Origin: RGIG4140 sp045635565
GTDB lineage: Bacteria > Pseudomonadota > Alphaproteobacteria > CAAHEQ01 > UBA3637
Assembly (NCBI GenBank): GCA_045635565.1
Contig: JAZTVX010000026.1
Span: 1-19,905, forward strand
Length of the DNA: 19,905 bases
Direction: 5' to 3'
Shown here: positions 1-7,118 of the stretch, piece after piece
Numbering within the stretch: position 1 is the stretch's first letter
Layout: each line of letters begins with the position of its first letter
Notes under the pieces: generated by a model
Told to the model about the DNA's origin: nothing
Seen by the model: the letters and a program-made list of their open reading frames with translations, nothing else
Databases searched by the model: none
Program-made: the position numbers and the translations under genes

Positions 1-78
1 CAAAAAACCGTACCTTTTTTTGACACGTTTTTTAATGAGAAGGTTTTGTTTTTTTGAGACAATTTTAATGGAGGTTTT

Positions 79-2952
79 ATGATTCGCAAACTACCTTTTT
101 TGAAACAATTTGATGCGAAAACATCAGCCGAGCAAGGACGAAGTATGGTTGAAATCTTGGGGGTTTTGGCTGTGATTGGGGTTTTATCGGCCGGTGGGAT
201 TTATGGGTATTCTTTTGCCATGGATAAACATCGGGCAAACGATATTATCTATGAAGTCAATCTGCGTGCCAATGATATTTGGCATAAATATCAGGAAATG
301 CCTTTGCCCGAACCGAGCGAAGATGGCACGGATTTCGATGAATGGACAGGTGTAACGGGAACAGGATATCAGATTCATATGACATCCCATCCCGATGTGG
401 CTTTCAAAACATACGTAGATGGGGTATCTTCTCGTGTTTGTAAAAACGTTGTGAATATGAACTTAAACAGTGTTGTTCAAGGGATTCGATATATACAAGT
501 TGCCCAAGGAGATGGTGATTTAATTAAATATACAGGTGATGCGTCTATTTGTGGAGAAAACGAAACGGATAATGAAATCGTCTTTACTTCATTTTTAGAT
601 TCGGACGGCAGTAACAACACTTCCGGTCAAAGCGGTGACCCGTGTGTGGAAGATGCCGATTGTATGTCGGCATGCGGAAACGCAACATGTGATATAGATG
701 AACTGGTTTGCAAAAATACTTGTACAGGAACGGATGCCCCCTATTGTTTAGATAATGGCACGGACGGTATGTGTGTTGAATGTCTTGTCAATGATGATTG
801 CAAATCAAAAGGTCGCGGTTACATTTGTAATGAAGAAACTTATGCTTGTACAACATTACAAAAAACATGCCCATCAGGAACATTCCGTAGTCAAAACGGG
901 GCTTGTATTCCATGTGACAGCGGACACAATTATGTTGTATTGAAAGGCGAATTGTTTTCTGATACGGAAGATACGGTTGATGGCTACACCATGTGTCAAG
1001 AATGTGCAACAGATAGTGCCGGTAGCAACAAATATAATCGCAGTACCGGCGAATTAGAAGAAGGAAAAGCCTATTGTGATTATATGTGTCGGGAAGGCGT
1101 TACATATCAATCAACAACCGGATGTGTACCCTGTTCCGATACAAACTTACACAACATTCCAAATGAAGCACAGGCCAAATCCCAATGTTTAGCATGTTCG
1201 GATAATCATGCGTGGTATGGCAATCACGATGGTTATTGGTGCCAACCAAATAAAGTTGAATGCAAAGATGATGAATTTATAAAATATGGTTGGCCATATA
1301 CTTGTGTTCCCTGTTCAGAAAATAGGAACAAATCAATCCATATAATATGGGATTCAGTTTCATCAACACATGATAATTTTGGTCAAGTTGTATTTGATAA
1401 GTGTAATAATTGCCCAAGTAACACCCCCAGATATGCCGACGAAACTACTACTTATTCTTATTGTTTCCCTACATGTGAGCAACCCGAAAATGAAGAAGAA
1501 TCAATTGCAATTTGTCAGGCAAATCCATTTGATGAAAACTGTAAACGCAAATGGCAAAATAAAAACGGAGAATGCTTTGACTGTAATACAATAACAACAA
1601 ATAATTCTATGCATTGGGGCCTCAGACATACCAAATTAAGTTCACTTTGTCGTGCTTGTGGTCGCACTGTTGATGGTGAATATTGTGTTTTAAAGGAAAA
1701 CTGCAAACCCGGAACATTTCGTGGTAGAGATGGTTTTTGCAAACCGTGTGATACACAATATAATGTAGAAATAGCATCATTAGAAGATTCCGGTTGCATC
1801 AGCAATTGCAAAAAAGCATCATCTGACGCAACGGATTATGATTTAAATGGATCTATTGAAACCCGTTGGAGTACTAAACTATACCCCCACAACCAACTTT
1901 TATGTGCCCCAATTTGCCCTAAAAATCATTCTTGGGGGGCTGTTTTTAACGTCAACAGTTGTTTTTCTTGCGGCAATGAAAAATCAACAAATACATGGGA
2001 ACTGAATAAAAATACTCTTGATTTGTGTTCACGGGATTGCCCCAATCGTGAAGTGTATGAGGCTTGGGAAACATATTGCTCTCCCAAAGTTTGTCCGAAT
2101 GATGGAACGAAAAAATATTATAAGGACAATGGTGGAAATTGTGTTTTATGCAGCAGAGATAATAGTGGAAACTCAGACATACAATCACAAGGAAACGATG
2201 CTAAAACAACAGGTGTGGACTTATGCCATGCCTGTGGTAACAGAATGATTGTTTTAGGATTCAATATCTCTTTTAAAAGAGATGATAAGTTTTGTTATAA
2301 AATAGATATCAATAACGAAAAACCAATCAGTGGTATTTGTAACAATGTTGAAAATGAAAATTATAACAAAGCCAACCTGAATGCTGACATAAAATCCAAA
2401 GCCGATTATTATGTCAATGGCGATTATTTAACAGATAAAAACAATAAAAAACGCTATTTTAGAGATGGAGACGGTTATTGTCGGGATTGTGAAACAACAA
2501 CGACGTATAATACAACAAAAGCACAATGTACAAGTTGTAAAAACAGACGTTGGACGAACACATACGCTTCTTTCGGTTCGTGTATGAAAGGATTATGCAC
2601 GAGTGGATTTTTCCTGTCCAATTCTTCCTGTATCGCATGTAGTAACATCAATAAACCGATTGATCCGAGTTCAGAAAATTTATGTTCATCGTGCGATAAT
2701 CGTCGTCAAATGGAAATCGGGACACCCGAAACCACATGGAGTGGTTTATGTGTTGAAGAATGTGCCGGCCTGCAATGGCAAGATATTAACGGTAATTGTT
2801 TATCTTGTTCCGAAGGAGGAGAACGTCAAATCGGAACAGATGCCGAATCCCGTCGTTTATGTAATGAATGTGACGGCTTACGGGAAGCCCAACCGATTTA
2901 TGGCGGAACAGGTGGGACAGAAGTTATCGGTTATAAATGCATACTGAAATAA
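79..2952 (+). CDS. Giant cysteine-rich protein with type IV prepilin-like N-terminus
   Basis: 957 residues, function unknown. Seen: residues 15-43 form a class III (prepilin) signal: G20 followed by R21, Glu at +5 (E25), then an uninterrupted hydrophobic helix. This is the layout of type IV pilins and type II pseudopilins, though +1 is Arg rather than Phe or Met. Residues about 45-185 resemble a pilin-like globular head with few cysteines. From about residue 188 to the end it is cysteine-rich, with about nineteen CxxC pairs in repeating units (GxCxxC, a spacer ending in T/A-rich residues, then xCxxC). No Sec type I signal, enzyme motif or C-terminal anchor is visible. The start has GGAGG four bases upstream, and a terminator follows the stop. 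Inference: membrane-tethered or pilus-like surface protein rich in disulfides or metal sites. It is paralogous to the minus-strand gene at 17670-19905. Existence of the gene is near certain; the role is not. Confidence 0.9.
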   Translation: MIRKLPFLKQFDAKTSAEQGRSMVEILGVLAVIGVLSAGGIYGYSFAMDKHRANDIIYEVNLRANDIWHKYQEMPLPEPSEDGTDFDEWTGVTGTGYQIHMTSHPDVAFKTYVDGVSSRVCKNVVNMNLNSVVQGIRYIQVAQGDGDLIKYTGDASICGENETDNEIVFTSFLDSDGSNNTSGQSGDPCVEDADCMSACGNATCDIDELVCKNTCTGTDAPYCLDNGTDGMCVECLVNDDCKSKGRGYICNEETYACTTLQKTCPSGTFRSQNGACIPCDSGHNYVVLKGELFSDTEDTVDGYTMCQECATDSAGSNKYNRSTGELEEGKAYCDYMCREGVTYQSTTGCVPCSDTNLHNIPNEAQAKSQCLACSDNHAWYGNHDGYWCQPNKVECKDDEFIKYGWPYTCVPCSENRNKSIHIIWDSVSSTHDNFGQVVFDKCNNCPSNTPRYADETTTYSYCFPTCEQPENEEESIAICQANPFDENCKRKWQNKNGECFDCNTITTNNSMHWGLRHTKLSSLCRACGRTVDGEYCVLKENCKPGTFRGRDGFCKPCDTQYNVEIASLEDSGCISNCKKASSDATDYDLNGSIETRWSTKLYPHNQLLCAPICPKNHSWGAVFNVNSCFSCGNEKSTNTWELNKNTLDLCSRDCPNREVYEAWETYCSPKVCPNDGTKKYYKDNGGNCVLCSRDNSGNSDIQSQGNDAKTTGVDLCHACGNRMIVLGFNISFKRDDKFCYKIDINNEKPISGICNNVENENYNKANLNADIKSKADYYVNGDYLTDKNNKKRYFRDGDGYCRDCETTTTYNTTKAQCTSCKNRRWTNTYASFGSCMKGLCTSGFFLSNSSCIACSNINKPIDPSSENLCSSCDNRRQMEIGTPETTWSGLCVEECAGLQWQDINGNCLSCSEGGERQIGTDAESRRLCNECDGLREAQPIYGGTGGTEVIGYKCILK

Positions 2953-2970
2953 CTGATAAAAACTGTTAAT

Positions 2971-3003
2971 AAAAGCGACAGATAATTTATCTGTCGCTTT
3001 TTT
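2971..3003 (+). terminator. Intrinsic terminator of the cysteine-rich gene
   Basis: GCGACAGAT (2975-2983) pairs with ATCTGTCGC (2989-2997) around a five-base loop, preceded by an A tract and followed by six T (2998-3003). It lies 18 bases after the stop codon and gives the giant gene its own transcript end. Confidence 0.88.
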
Positions 3004-3116
3004 GTTATATCAGATATAACCGACTCTTTACAACGAAATAAAATGATAAAATCTCATATTTTTTATTTATATTTGTTTTGATAATATTCTTTATTGTGAA
3101 AAAATACTAACATACG

Positions 3117-3144
3117 AAAAAACCCCCAAATAAGGGGGCTTTTT
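3117..3144 (-). terminator. Terminator of rpmJ (bidirectional form)
   Basis: CCCCC (3123-3127), a six-base loop, GGGGG (3134-3138), with an A run on the left and a T run on the right. Read on the minus strand, it is a G/C hairpin followed by six T just after the rpmJ stop. The flanking A and T tracts would also let it work on the plus strand. Confidence 0.85.
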
Positions 3145-3152
3145 CATGATTA

Positions 3153-3278
3153 CTAACCTTGTCTTGCTTTAAATTTCGGTTTACGTTTGTTAATAACATA
3201 AACACGACCTTTACGGCGAACAACTTTGCAATCTTTATCACGCATTTTAGCGGATTTTAAAGAACAACGTACTTTCAT
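3153..3278 (-). CDS. rpmJ: 50S ribosomal protein L36
   Basis: 41 residues, MKVRCSLKSAKMRDKD at the start and FKARQG at the end, the classic L36 signature with the VVRRKGRVYVIN core. L36 binds 23S rRNA in the large subunit and helps final assembly. Only two cysteines (C5, C17) are present and the CxxC...C...H zinc ribbon is absent. This is therefore the zinc-free (C-minus) 41-residue form typical of proteobacterial alternative L36. An upstream in-frame extension exists, but this start matches the family exactly and has GGAAAGGGAA just upstream. It is monocistronic, with its own promoter and terminator. Confidence 0.95.
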   Translation of the reverse strand: MKVRCSLKSAKMRDKDCKVVRRKGRVYVINKRKPKFKARQG

Positions 3279-3315
3279 AACACTTCCCTTTCCTAAAAAA
3301 AATTCTAATGTGCCA

Positions 3316-3347
3316 ATTATATAACATAAAACAACGAACCTTGTCAA
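3316..3347 (-). promoter_or_regulatory. Sigma-70 promoter of rpmJ
   Basis: On the minus strand TTGACA (3347-3342) is followed after 18 bases by TATATA; TATAAT is reached at spacing 20. The TATATAAT box gives a transcript start about 25-30 bases before the rpmJ start codon. The -35 context GCTTGACAAG recurs at the NAD operon promoter. Confidence 0.75.
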
Positions 3348-3440
3348 GCGATTTTTTCAACTTGTTATCTGATTTTTTTTATTTTCCGATAAAACAAACC
3401 TTCTTTTTAATTTAACACCTCTCAGCAAAGTCTTTTTTTA

Positions 3441-3469
3441 TTGACTTTTATTAAGAGATAATATATAAT
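3441..3469 (+). promoter_or_regulatory. Sigma-70 promoter of the hipB-hipA pair
   Basis: TTGACT (3441-3446), 17-base spacer, TATAAT (3464-3469). Close to consensus and about 37 bases before the first start codon. Confidence 0.85.
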
Positions 3470-3477
3470 CTATTATC
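3457..3477. promoter_or_regulatory. Putative HipB operator (inverted repeat over the -10 box)
   Basis: GATAATA (3457-3463), seven bases containing the -10 box, TATTATC (3471-3477): a perfect 7-bp inverted repeat centred on TATAATC. HipB-type antitoxins are known to repress their own promoters through short palindromes. The placement would block RNA polymerase. That HipB binds here is inference, and AT-rich palindromes can arise by chance. Confidence 0.5.
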
Positions 3478-3506
3478 ATCAAAAAACAGGAAAAAGGGAT
3501 AAAATA

Positions 3507-3809
3507 ATGTCTATTCTTTTAAAAACGCCAACCGAAGTCATGAAAGAATTAGGATTAAAAGTTCGTGCCAAACGATTAAGCCAGAATTTATCACAAAGTG
3601 GTATGGCTTCTCGTTCAGGCGTTAGTTTAGGTTCTTTAAAACGATTTGAAAGCACTGGTCAAATATCATTGGAATCACTGTTAAAAATTGCCATGTCTCT
3701 CAACTGCATGCGAGATTTTGAAACAGTGTTTAACGAAAACACCTCAACACATTCTTTATTTCAATCAAAAACACAATCCAAGACCCGATGTCGTGGTTCG
3801 TTGAAATGA
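3507..3809 (+). CDS. hipB: XRE-family HTH antitoxin (HipB-like)
   Basis: 100 residues with a Cro/C1-type helix-turn-helix at about residues 16-65 (RLSQNLSQSGMASRSGVSLG, then SLKRFE as recognition-helix end), followed by a short polar tail. In type II HipBA modules such a protein dimerises on DNA, represses its operon and neutralises the HipA kinase. It precedes hipA by ten bases and has the strong promoter and palindrome described separately. RBS AAAAAGGGA lies upstream of this ATG. The pairing with hipA is the main reason for the name; the HTH alone would only support an XRE regulator. Confidence 0.87.
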   Translation: MSILLKTPTEVMKELGLKVRAKRLSQNLSQSGMASRSGVSLGSLKRFESTGQISLESLLKIAMSLNCMRDFETVFNENTSTHSLFQSKTQSKTRCRGSLK

Positions 3810-3819
3810 GAGGTGTCTT

Positions 3820-5010
3820 ATGATGCAAGTAAAAGTGTATTTAAATGCTTATCAAAAACGACTATTTGTCGGCATACTTGAACAACGAGATACACTTTTA
3901 TTTGAATATGCCCCCTCTTTTTTAAAGTCAGGCATAGAACTATCTCCATTTATGTTGCCATTAAGGGGGGGTGTTTATCAAGACAAGCATCAAACGTTTG
4001 ACGGTTTATTCGGCTTGTTTAATGACAGTTTACCCGACGGATGGGGTTGTTTATTATTGGACAGATACCTACAAAAGCAAGGACTATCTTATTATGCCAT
4101 TAACCCATTACACCGATTATCCATTATCGGCACAGAAGCTATGGGGGCATTGGAATATGAACCGACTCAAACCCCCGAAGACAAATGGACAGATATTTTA
4201 CATTTGGATTCATTGTCGTTGGGAGCCAAAGAAATCATACAAGGCGAAAGTTCAGAACTATTGGAAAGATTGCGTCGTTTAAATGGTTCGGCTGCCGGTG
4301 CCAGACCGAAAATTGTTGCCTTAGTATCACACGATTATCAACAAATCATTAACGGACGTATGGCTGTTGATGGGTATAAACCATGGATTATCAAATTCTC
4401 ATCTGCCGTTGACAATCCGAACTTGGGTGCATTGGAATACATTTATTCTTTAATGGCAAAGCAAGCCGGCATTGATATGCCTGATACATATTTATTCCCG
4501 TCAAAACACAGTAGTGGTCATTTCGGAGTTTGCCGTTTCGACCGTGACGGATTGAACAAAATCCACATTCACAGTGCTTGCGGGTTATTACACGCGTCTC
4601 ATCGGATTCCAACACTGGATTATGAAAATCTGATTCGCTTAACCATTCACTTAACACATGATATCAGAGAAGTTGAAAAAATGGTTCGCTTAATGATTTT
4701 TAATGTTAAATCGGGAAATCGAGATGACCACACCAAAAACTTTTCCTATATGATGACACAAGATTACCGTTGGAAAATGAGTCCGGCATTTGACTTAACA
4801 CCGTCAGCCGGTATCAACGGTGAGCAAACGGCAACTGTCAACGGCAAAGGTACAAATATCACAAATGATGATTTAATCAAAGTCGCTCAATTGGGTGGAA
4901 TCGCCAAAGGACGGGTTTTAGAAATGATTGATGCTGTTGAAACAGCATTGGCAACTTATCCCAATCTGCTAAAAACATATGGGATAAAAAACGCTCCGAA
5001 ACTACCTTAA
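3820..5010 (+). CDS. hipA: HipA-family serine/threonine kinase toxin
   Basis: 396 residues, full HipA layout: N-terminal subdomain (about 1-110, with FDGLFGLFNDSLPDGWG) and C-terminal kinase core. Visible landmarks are GSAAGARPK (156-164) with S157 at the position of the autophosphorylated Ser of E. coli HipA; IKF with K192; catalytic RDDHTKNF (301-308, D303); and metal-binding AFDL (D325). All key residues are intact, so it should be active. HipA kinases phosphorylate aminoacyl-tRNA synthetases (GltX in E. coli) and halt growth, giving persistence. The substrate here is unknown. Start: ATG after GAGAGG; a second ATG follows directly and cannot be excluded. It overlaps the end of recX by four bases, tail to tail. 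N- and C-lobes are fused, so it is not a split HipS/HipT system. Confidence 0.92.
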   Translation: MMQVKVYLNAYQKRLFVGILEQRDTLLFEYAPSFLKSGIELSPFMLPLRGGVYQDKHQTFDGLFGLFNDSLPDGWGCLLLDRYLQKQGLSYYAINPLHRLSIIGTEAMGALEYEPTQTPEDKWTDILHLDSLSLGAKEIIQGESSELLERLRRLNGSAAGARPKIVALVSHDYQQIINGRMAVDGYKPWIIKFSSAVDNPNLGALEYIYSLMAKQAGIDMPDTYLFPSKHSSGHFGVCRFDRDGLNKIHIHSACGLLHASHRIPTLDYENLIRLTIHLTHDIREVEKMVRLMIFNVKSGNRDDHTKNFSYMMTQDYRWKMSPAFDLTPSAGINGEQTATVNGKGTNITNDDLIKVAQLGGIAKGRVLEMIDAVETALATYPNLLKTYGIKNAPKLP

Positions 5011-5540
5011 TCTTCACTTGTTTCATCGTAACTTTTTTGCAGGGCTTCTTGTGCATCAGCATACGAAAAACCATTGCGTGCCAACGAAGCCAAATCTTTT
5101 TGATGTAAGATTTTTTTATCCTCATCCGCAAGCGTTTTTTTCAATCGAAAACCACCTTTTGAACGTCGTTTTAACCATAAAAAAGCCCGTTGTGCTTCTG
5201 TTTCTTCCCGTTCCAGCAAAAAAGATCGAATTGTCAGCGTATCAATACCTGCCAAACTTAATTTTTGTAAAATCGCCGTTGATGATTTACCTTGTCGAGA
5301 TAAAATACGCACTTGATTTTCGGCGTAACGTTCATCGTTAATATATCCCAAAGAACACATTTTATTTAAAACATTATCAATCAGCTGATGAACGTTCGGA
5401 GGAATATCTTCCCCTCGTTGACGTGCTTTTTCAATCCGTCGTATCAGCATTTGACGGACTTTTTCACGACAAGAATCATACTTTGACAAATAAAAAAGCG
5501 TTATATTGTATAATCTTTTTTCCGTCATCGGTTTTACCAT
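5007..5540 (-). CDS. recX: Regulatory protein RecX
   Basis: 177 residues from the chosen start. The RecX helical repeats are recognisable: MCSLGYINDERYAENQV, then the GKSSTAILQKLSLAGID segment, matching the family pattern (GY.nDe.yA, G...I...L...GI). RecX binds RecA filaments and limits or modulates recombination and the SOS response. Start: the ORF could extend 12 codons further upstream, but ATG at 5540 has GGAG nine bases before it while the upstream ATG has none. ATG at 5528 is a second possibility. recA is not in the window. It is divergent from hslO and convergent with hipA. Its first bases overlap the hslO -35 box. Confidence 0.85.
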   Translation of the reverse strand: MVKPMTEKRLYNITLFYLSKYDSCREKVRQMLIRRIEKARQRGEDIPPNVHQLIDNVLNKMCSLGYINDERYAENQVRILSRQGKSSTAILQKLSLAGIDTLTIRSFLLEREETEAQRAFLWLKRRSKGGFRLKKTLADEDKKILHQKDLASLARNGFSYADAQEALQKSYDETSED

Positions 5541-5568
5541 TGACAACAACTCCGATTTTTCCCATAAT
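5540..5568 (+). promoter_or_regulatory. Sigma-70 promoter of hslO
   Basis: TTGACA (5540-5545), 17-base spacer, CATAAT (5563-5568), about 40 bases before the hslO start. The -35 box begins at the first base of the chosen recX start codon, so the divergent recX and hslO transcription starts are packed into about 70 bases. Confidence 0.75.
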
Positions 5569-5578
5569 ACATACACAT

Positions 5579-5606
5579 ACTATAAAAGATTTAGAAAGGA
5601 AAAGCA
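5579..5606 (-). promoter_or_regulatory. Possible recX promoter
   Basis: Minus strand TTGCTT, 17 bases, TATAGT just upstream of recX and within the hslO leader. Spacing is ideal but both boxes deviate from consensus. In this AT-rich DNA it is only a candidate. Confidence 0.4.
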
Positions 5607-5607
5607 A

Positions 5608-6447
5608 ATGGATATTTTTTTACCGTTTATGTTGGATAACGGATTTTCAAAAGGGGCTTATATCGCTGCCGATAAAACGATTGCCGATATGGTTGCAACA
5701 CGTCATTATCCGCCGGTTGTTGAACATGTGTTCGGACAAATGACTTTATTGGCTCTCGCATTATCGGGTAATATAAAATACAACGGAACATTTGCCTTAA
5801 ACGTACGAGGAGATGGACCGATTCGACGGATTTTCGTATCTGTCACACATGACAAAAAAATCAGAGGCTATGCTGATTTTGATACTGATACGTTACCGAC
5901 AACCGATTGTCCGACAAACACAGACTTATTCGGCAAAGGACAATTACTGTTTTCCGTTTCTCAAGTCGGTCAAGAACCATATCAAGGGGTAATTCAATTA
6001 ACACAAAACACATTAACGGAAACGGTTTTGGATTACTTTCGTTTATCCGAACAAATTAAAACTGACTTAGTATTAAGATGCCATAATCATCAATACAGAT
6101 GTTTAATGTTACAGGAAATGCCCCGTCAAAACACCTTATCGGTAGAAGAACAAAATGATTTATGGGAAACACAAACCGTTTTAATGAACAGCATACAAGA
6201 TAAAGAATTGTTTGATAACACATTAACACCCCAAGATATTTTGTATCGCTTATTTCATGCCAATGAATTAGTCGTTTTTAAAGAAAGCACACCCGAATTT
6301 TCATGTCCATGCCATCGCAGTCAAATGGAAAAATTTTTAAAGAGTCTGTCCGAACAAGAACGACAGGATTTGTATCAAGACAACAAAATAACTGTCGAAT
6401 GCCAATTTTGTGGCAATCAATTTGTTTTTAATAAGGAAGATTTTTAA
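5608..6447 (+). CDS. hslO: Hsp33 redox-regulated chaperone
   Basis: 279 residues, near the family norm (about 290). The C-terminal redox switch is complete: C233-P-C235, 29 residues, C265-Q-F-C268. In the family these cysteines bind zinc when reduced. On oxidative unfolding they form disulfides and activate the holdase. The N-terminal core (NVRGDGPIRRIFV) matches Hsp33. An upstream ATG at 5506 would add 34 unrelated residues; the start at 5608 has AGAAAGGAAAA and begins where the family begins. The stop and the next gene's start overlap (TAATG), so hslO and the lipoprotein gene are co-translated. Confidence 0.95.
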   Translation: MDIFLPFMLDNGFSKGAYIAADKTIADMVATRHYPPVVEHVFGQMTLLALALSGNIKYNGTFALNVRGDGPIRRIFVSVTHDKKIRGYADFDTDTLPTTDCPTNTDLFGKGQLLFSVSQVGQEPYQGVIQLTQNTLTETVLDYFRLSEQIKTDLVLRCHNHQYRCLMLQEMPRQNTLSVEEQNDLWETQTVLMNSIQDKELFDNTLTPQDILYRLFHANELVVFKESTPEFSCPCHRSQMEKFLKSLSEQERQDLYQDNKITVECQFCGNQFVFNKEDF

Positions 6448-7001
6448 TGCGCTATTTATTGCTTTTATTCATCGGATTGTATTTAAATGCCTGTCAGGCA
6501 CCATTATTGAATCAATTTAAAGTCAACACATTAACAGATGAACAACCGATTATACTCAACGCATCTGATATTCGGGTTGTTTCAAACGATATATACTTTG
6601 ATAGGAAACCTCACATTGAAGATACATTACCTATCACACCGGAACAAGCACTACTTCAATGGGCAAACCATCGGTTTCAAGCCGGCAATGAAACATCACC
6701 TACCCACGTTGTATTGACGATTAAACAAGCAGATATGACTCATACTGAAGATAAAAATAGTAATTGGTACACACTGGACAATGATACCTATCGCTTATCG
6801 TATCAGGTAGATATTGCCTTTATGCAACAAGATACTATTTTATATCAATATGCCGTTGACGGTTGGGAAAGTTCTTCTTTACCACAAAGAAGTTCCATAG
6901 CTGATAAGGAAACGGCTTGGATGAAAATGCTCAATGCCATGATTCGCAAAGTCAATCAACAAATCGTTCAGGCGATACCATCTCGTTTTTATCTGGAATG
7001 A
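6447..7001 (+). CDS. Putative outer-membrane lipoprotein of unknown function
   Basis: 184 residues. The N-terminus is a short hydrophobic signal ending in lipobox L13-N-A-C16, so cleavage and lipidation at C16 are expected. The next residues (QAP) do not suggest inner-membrane retention. The remainder is a soluble alpha/beta-looking domain (VVLTIKQADM, YRLSYQVDIAF, a helix near QWANHRFQAG and a C-terminal helix). I do not recognise a family. Translationally coupled to hslO by the TAATG overlap, which implies shared expression with the oxidative-stress chaperone. A role in envelope stress would be inference only. Confidence 0.85.
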   Translation: MRYLLLLFIGLYLNACQAPLLNQFKVNTLTDEQPIILNASDIRVVSNDIYFDRKPHIEDTLPITPEQALLQWANHRFQAGNETSPTHVVLTIKQADMTHTEDKNSNWYTLDNDTYRLSYQVDIAFMQQDTILYQYAVDGWESSSLPQRSSIADKETAWMKMLNAMIRKVNQQIVQAIPSRFYLE

Positions 7002-7061
7002 TGTTCTGTCATCTTTCCTGAACATCAATATAAATCCACCTTGTTTTTTAGACGGATTTAT
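6999..7061. repeat. Two consecutive inverted repeats after the lipoprotein gene
   Basis: TGATGTTC (6999-7006) pairs with GAACATCA (7020-7027), and ATAAATCC (7030-7037) pairs with GGATTTAT (7054-7061). Both are perfect 8-bp arms with 13- and 16-base loops. Neither is followed by a T run, so they are not standard intrinsic terminators. The T6 tract sits inside the second loop. They could be leader RNA structure for comEC or protein-binding sites. Confidence 0.4.
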
Positions 7062-7069
7062 GTCATACT
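7041..7069 (+). promoter_or_regulatory. Weak candidate promoter of comEC
   Basis: TTGTTT (7041-7046), 17 bases, CATACT (7064-7069). Correct spacing, but four of six matches at each box. comEC may instead be read through from hslO. Confidence 0.3.
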
Positions 7070-7097
7070 TTCGCATGTAATCATGCAAAGGAGTGAC

Positions 7098-7118
7098 ATG
7101 TCGGTATGGCTTATCTAA
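7098..7118 (+). CDS. Possible six-codon leader ORF overlapping the comEC start
   Basis: ATG at 7098 opens MSVWLI followed by TAA (7116-7118). It sits four bases after the only good Shine-Dalgarno (AAGGAG, 7088-7093), a better spacing than comEC has (12 bases). The comEC ATG (7106) lies inside it in another frame. It may be a leader that couples or limits comEC translation. Such short ORFs also occur by chance. Confidence 0.3.
   Translation: MSVWLI

Noticed and set aside
1..78. TTGACA at 20-25 as -35 of a promoter for the first giant gene
   Set aside because: No acceptable -10 box lies 16-18 bases downstream, and the region is a T-rich tract. The true promoter may lie left of the window.
1515..2248. 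Alternative-frame ORFs of 70-100 codons inside the cysteine-rich gene
   Set aside because: They have no ribosome sites, no family resemblance, and codon patterns that follow from the main frame. The main frame is clearly coding.
79..2952. Eukaryotic-like EGF, furin or TNFR domain assignment
   Set aside because: Cysteine density and spacing are similar in style, but the six-cysteine EGF and TNFR patterns are not met. CxxC pairs dominate instead.
3005..3116. Small RNA or gene between the two terminators left of rpmJ
   Set aside because: Only AT-rich sequence with no open frame with a ribosome site, no paired promoter boxes and no stable hairpin besides the terminators.
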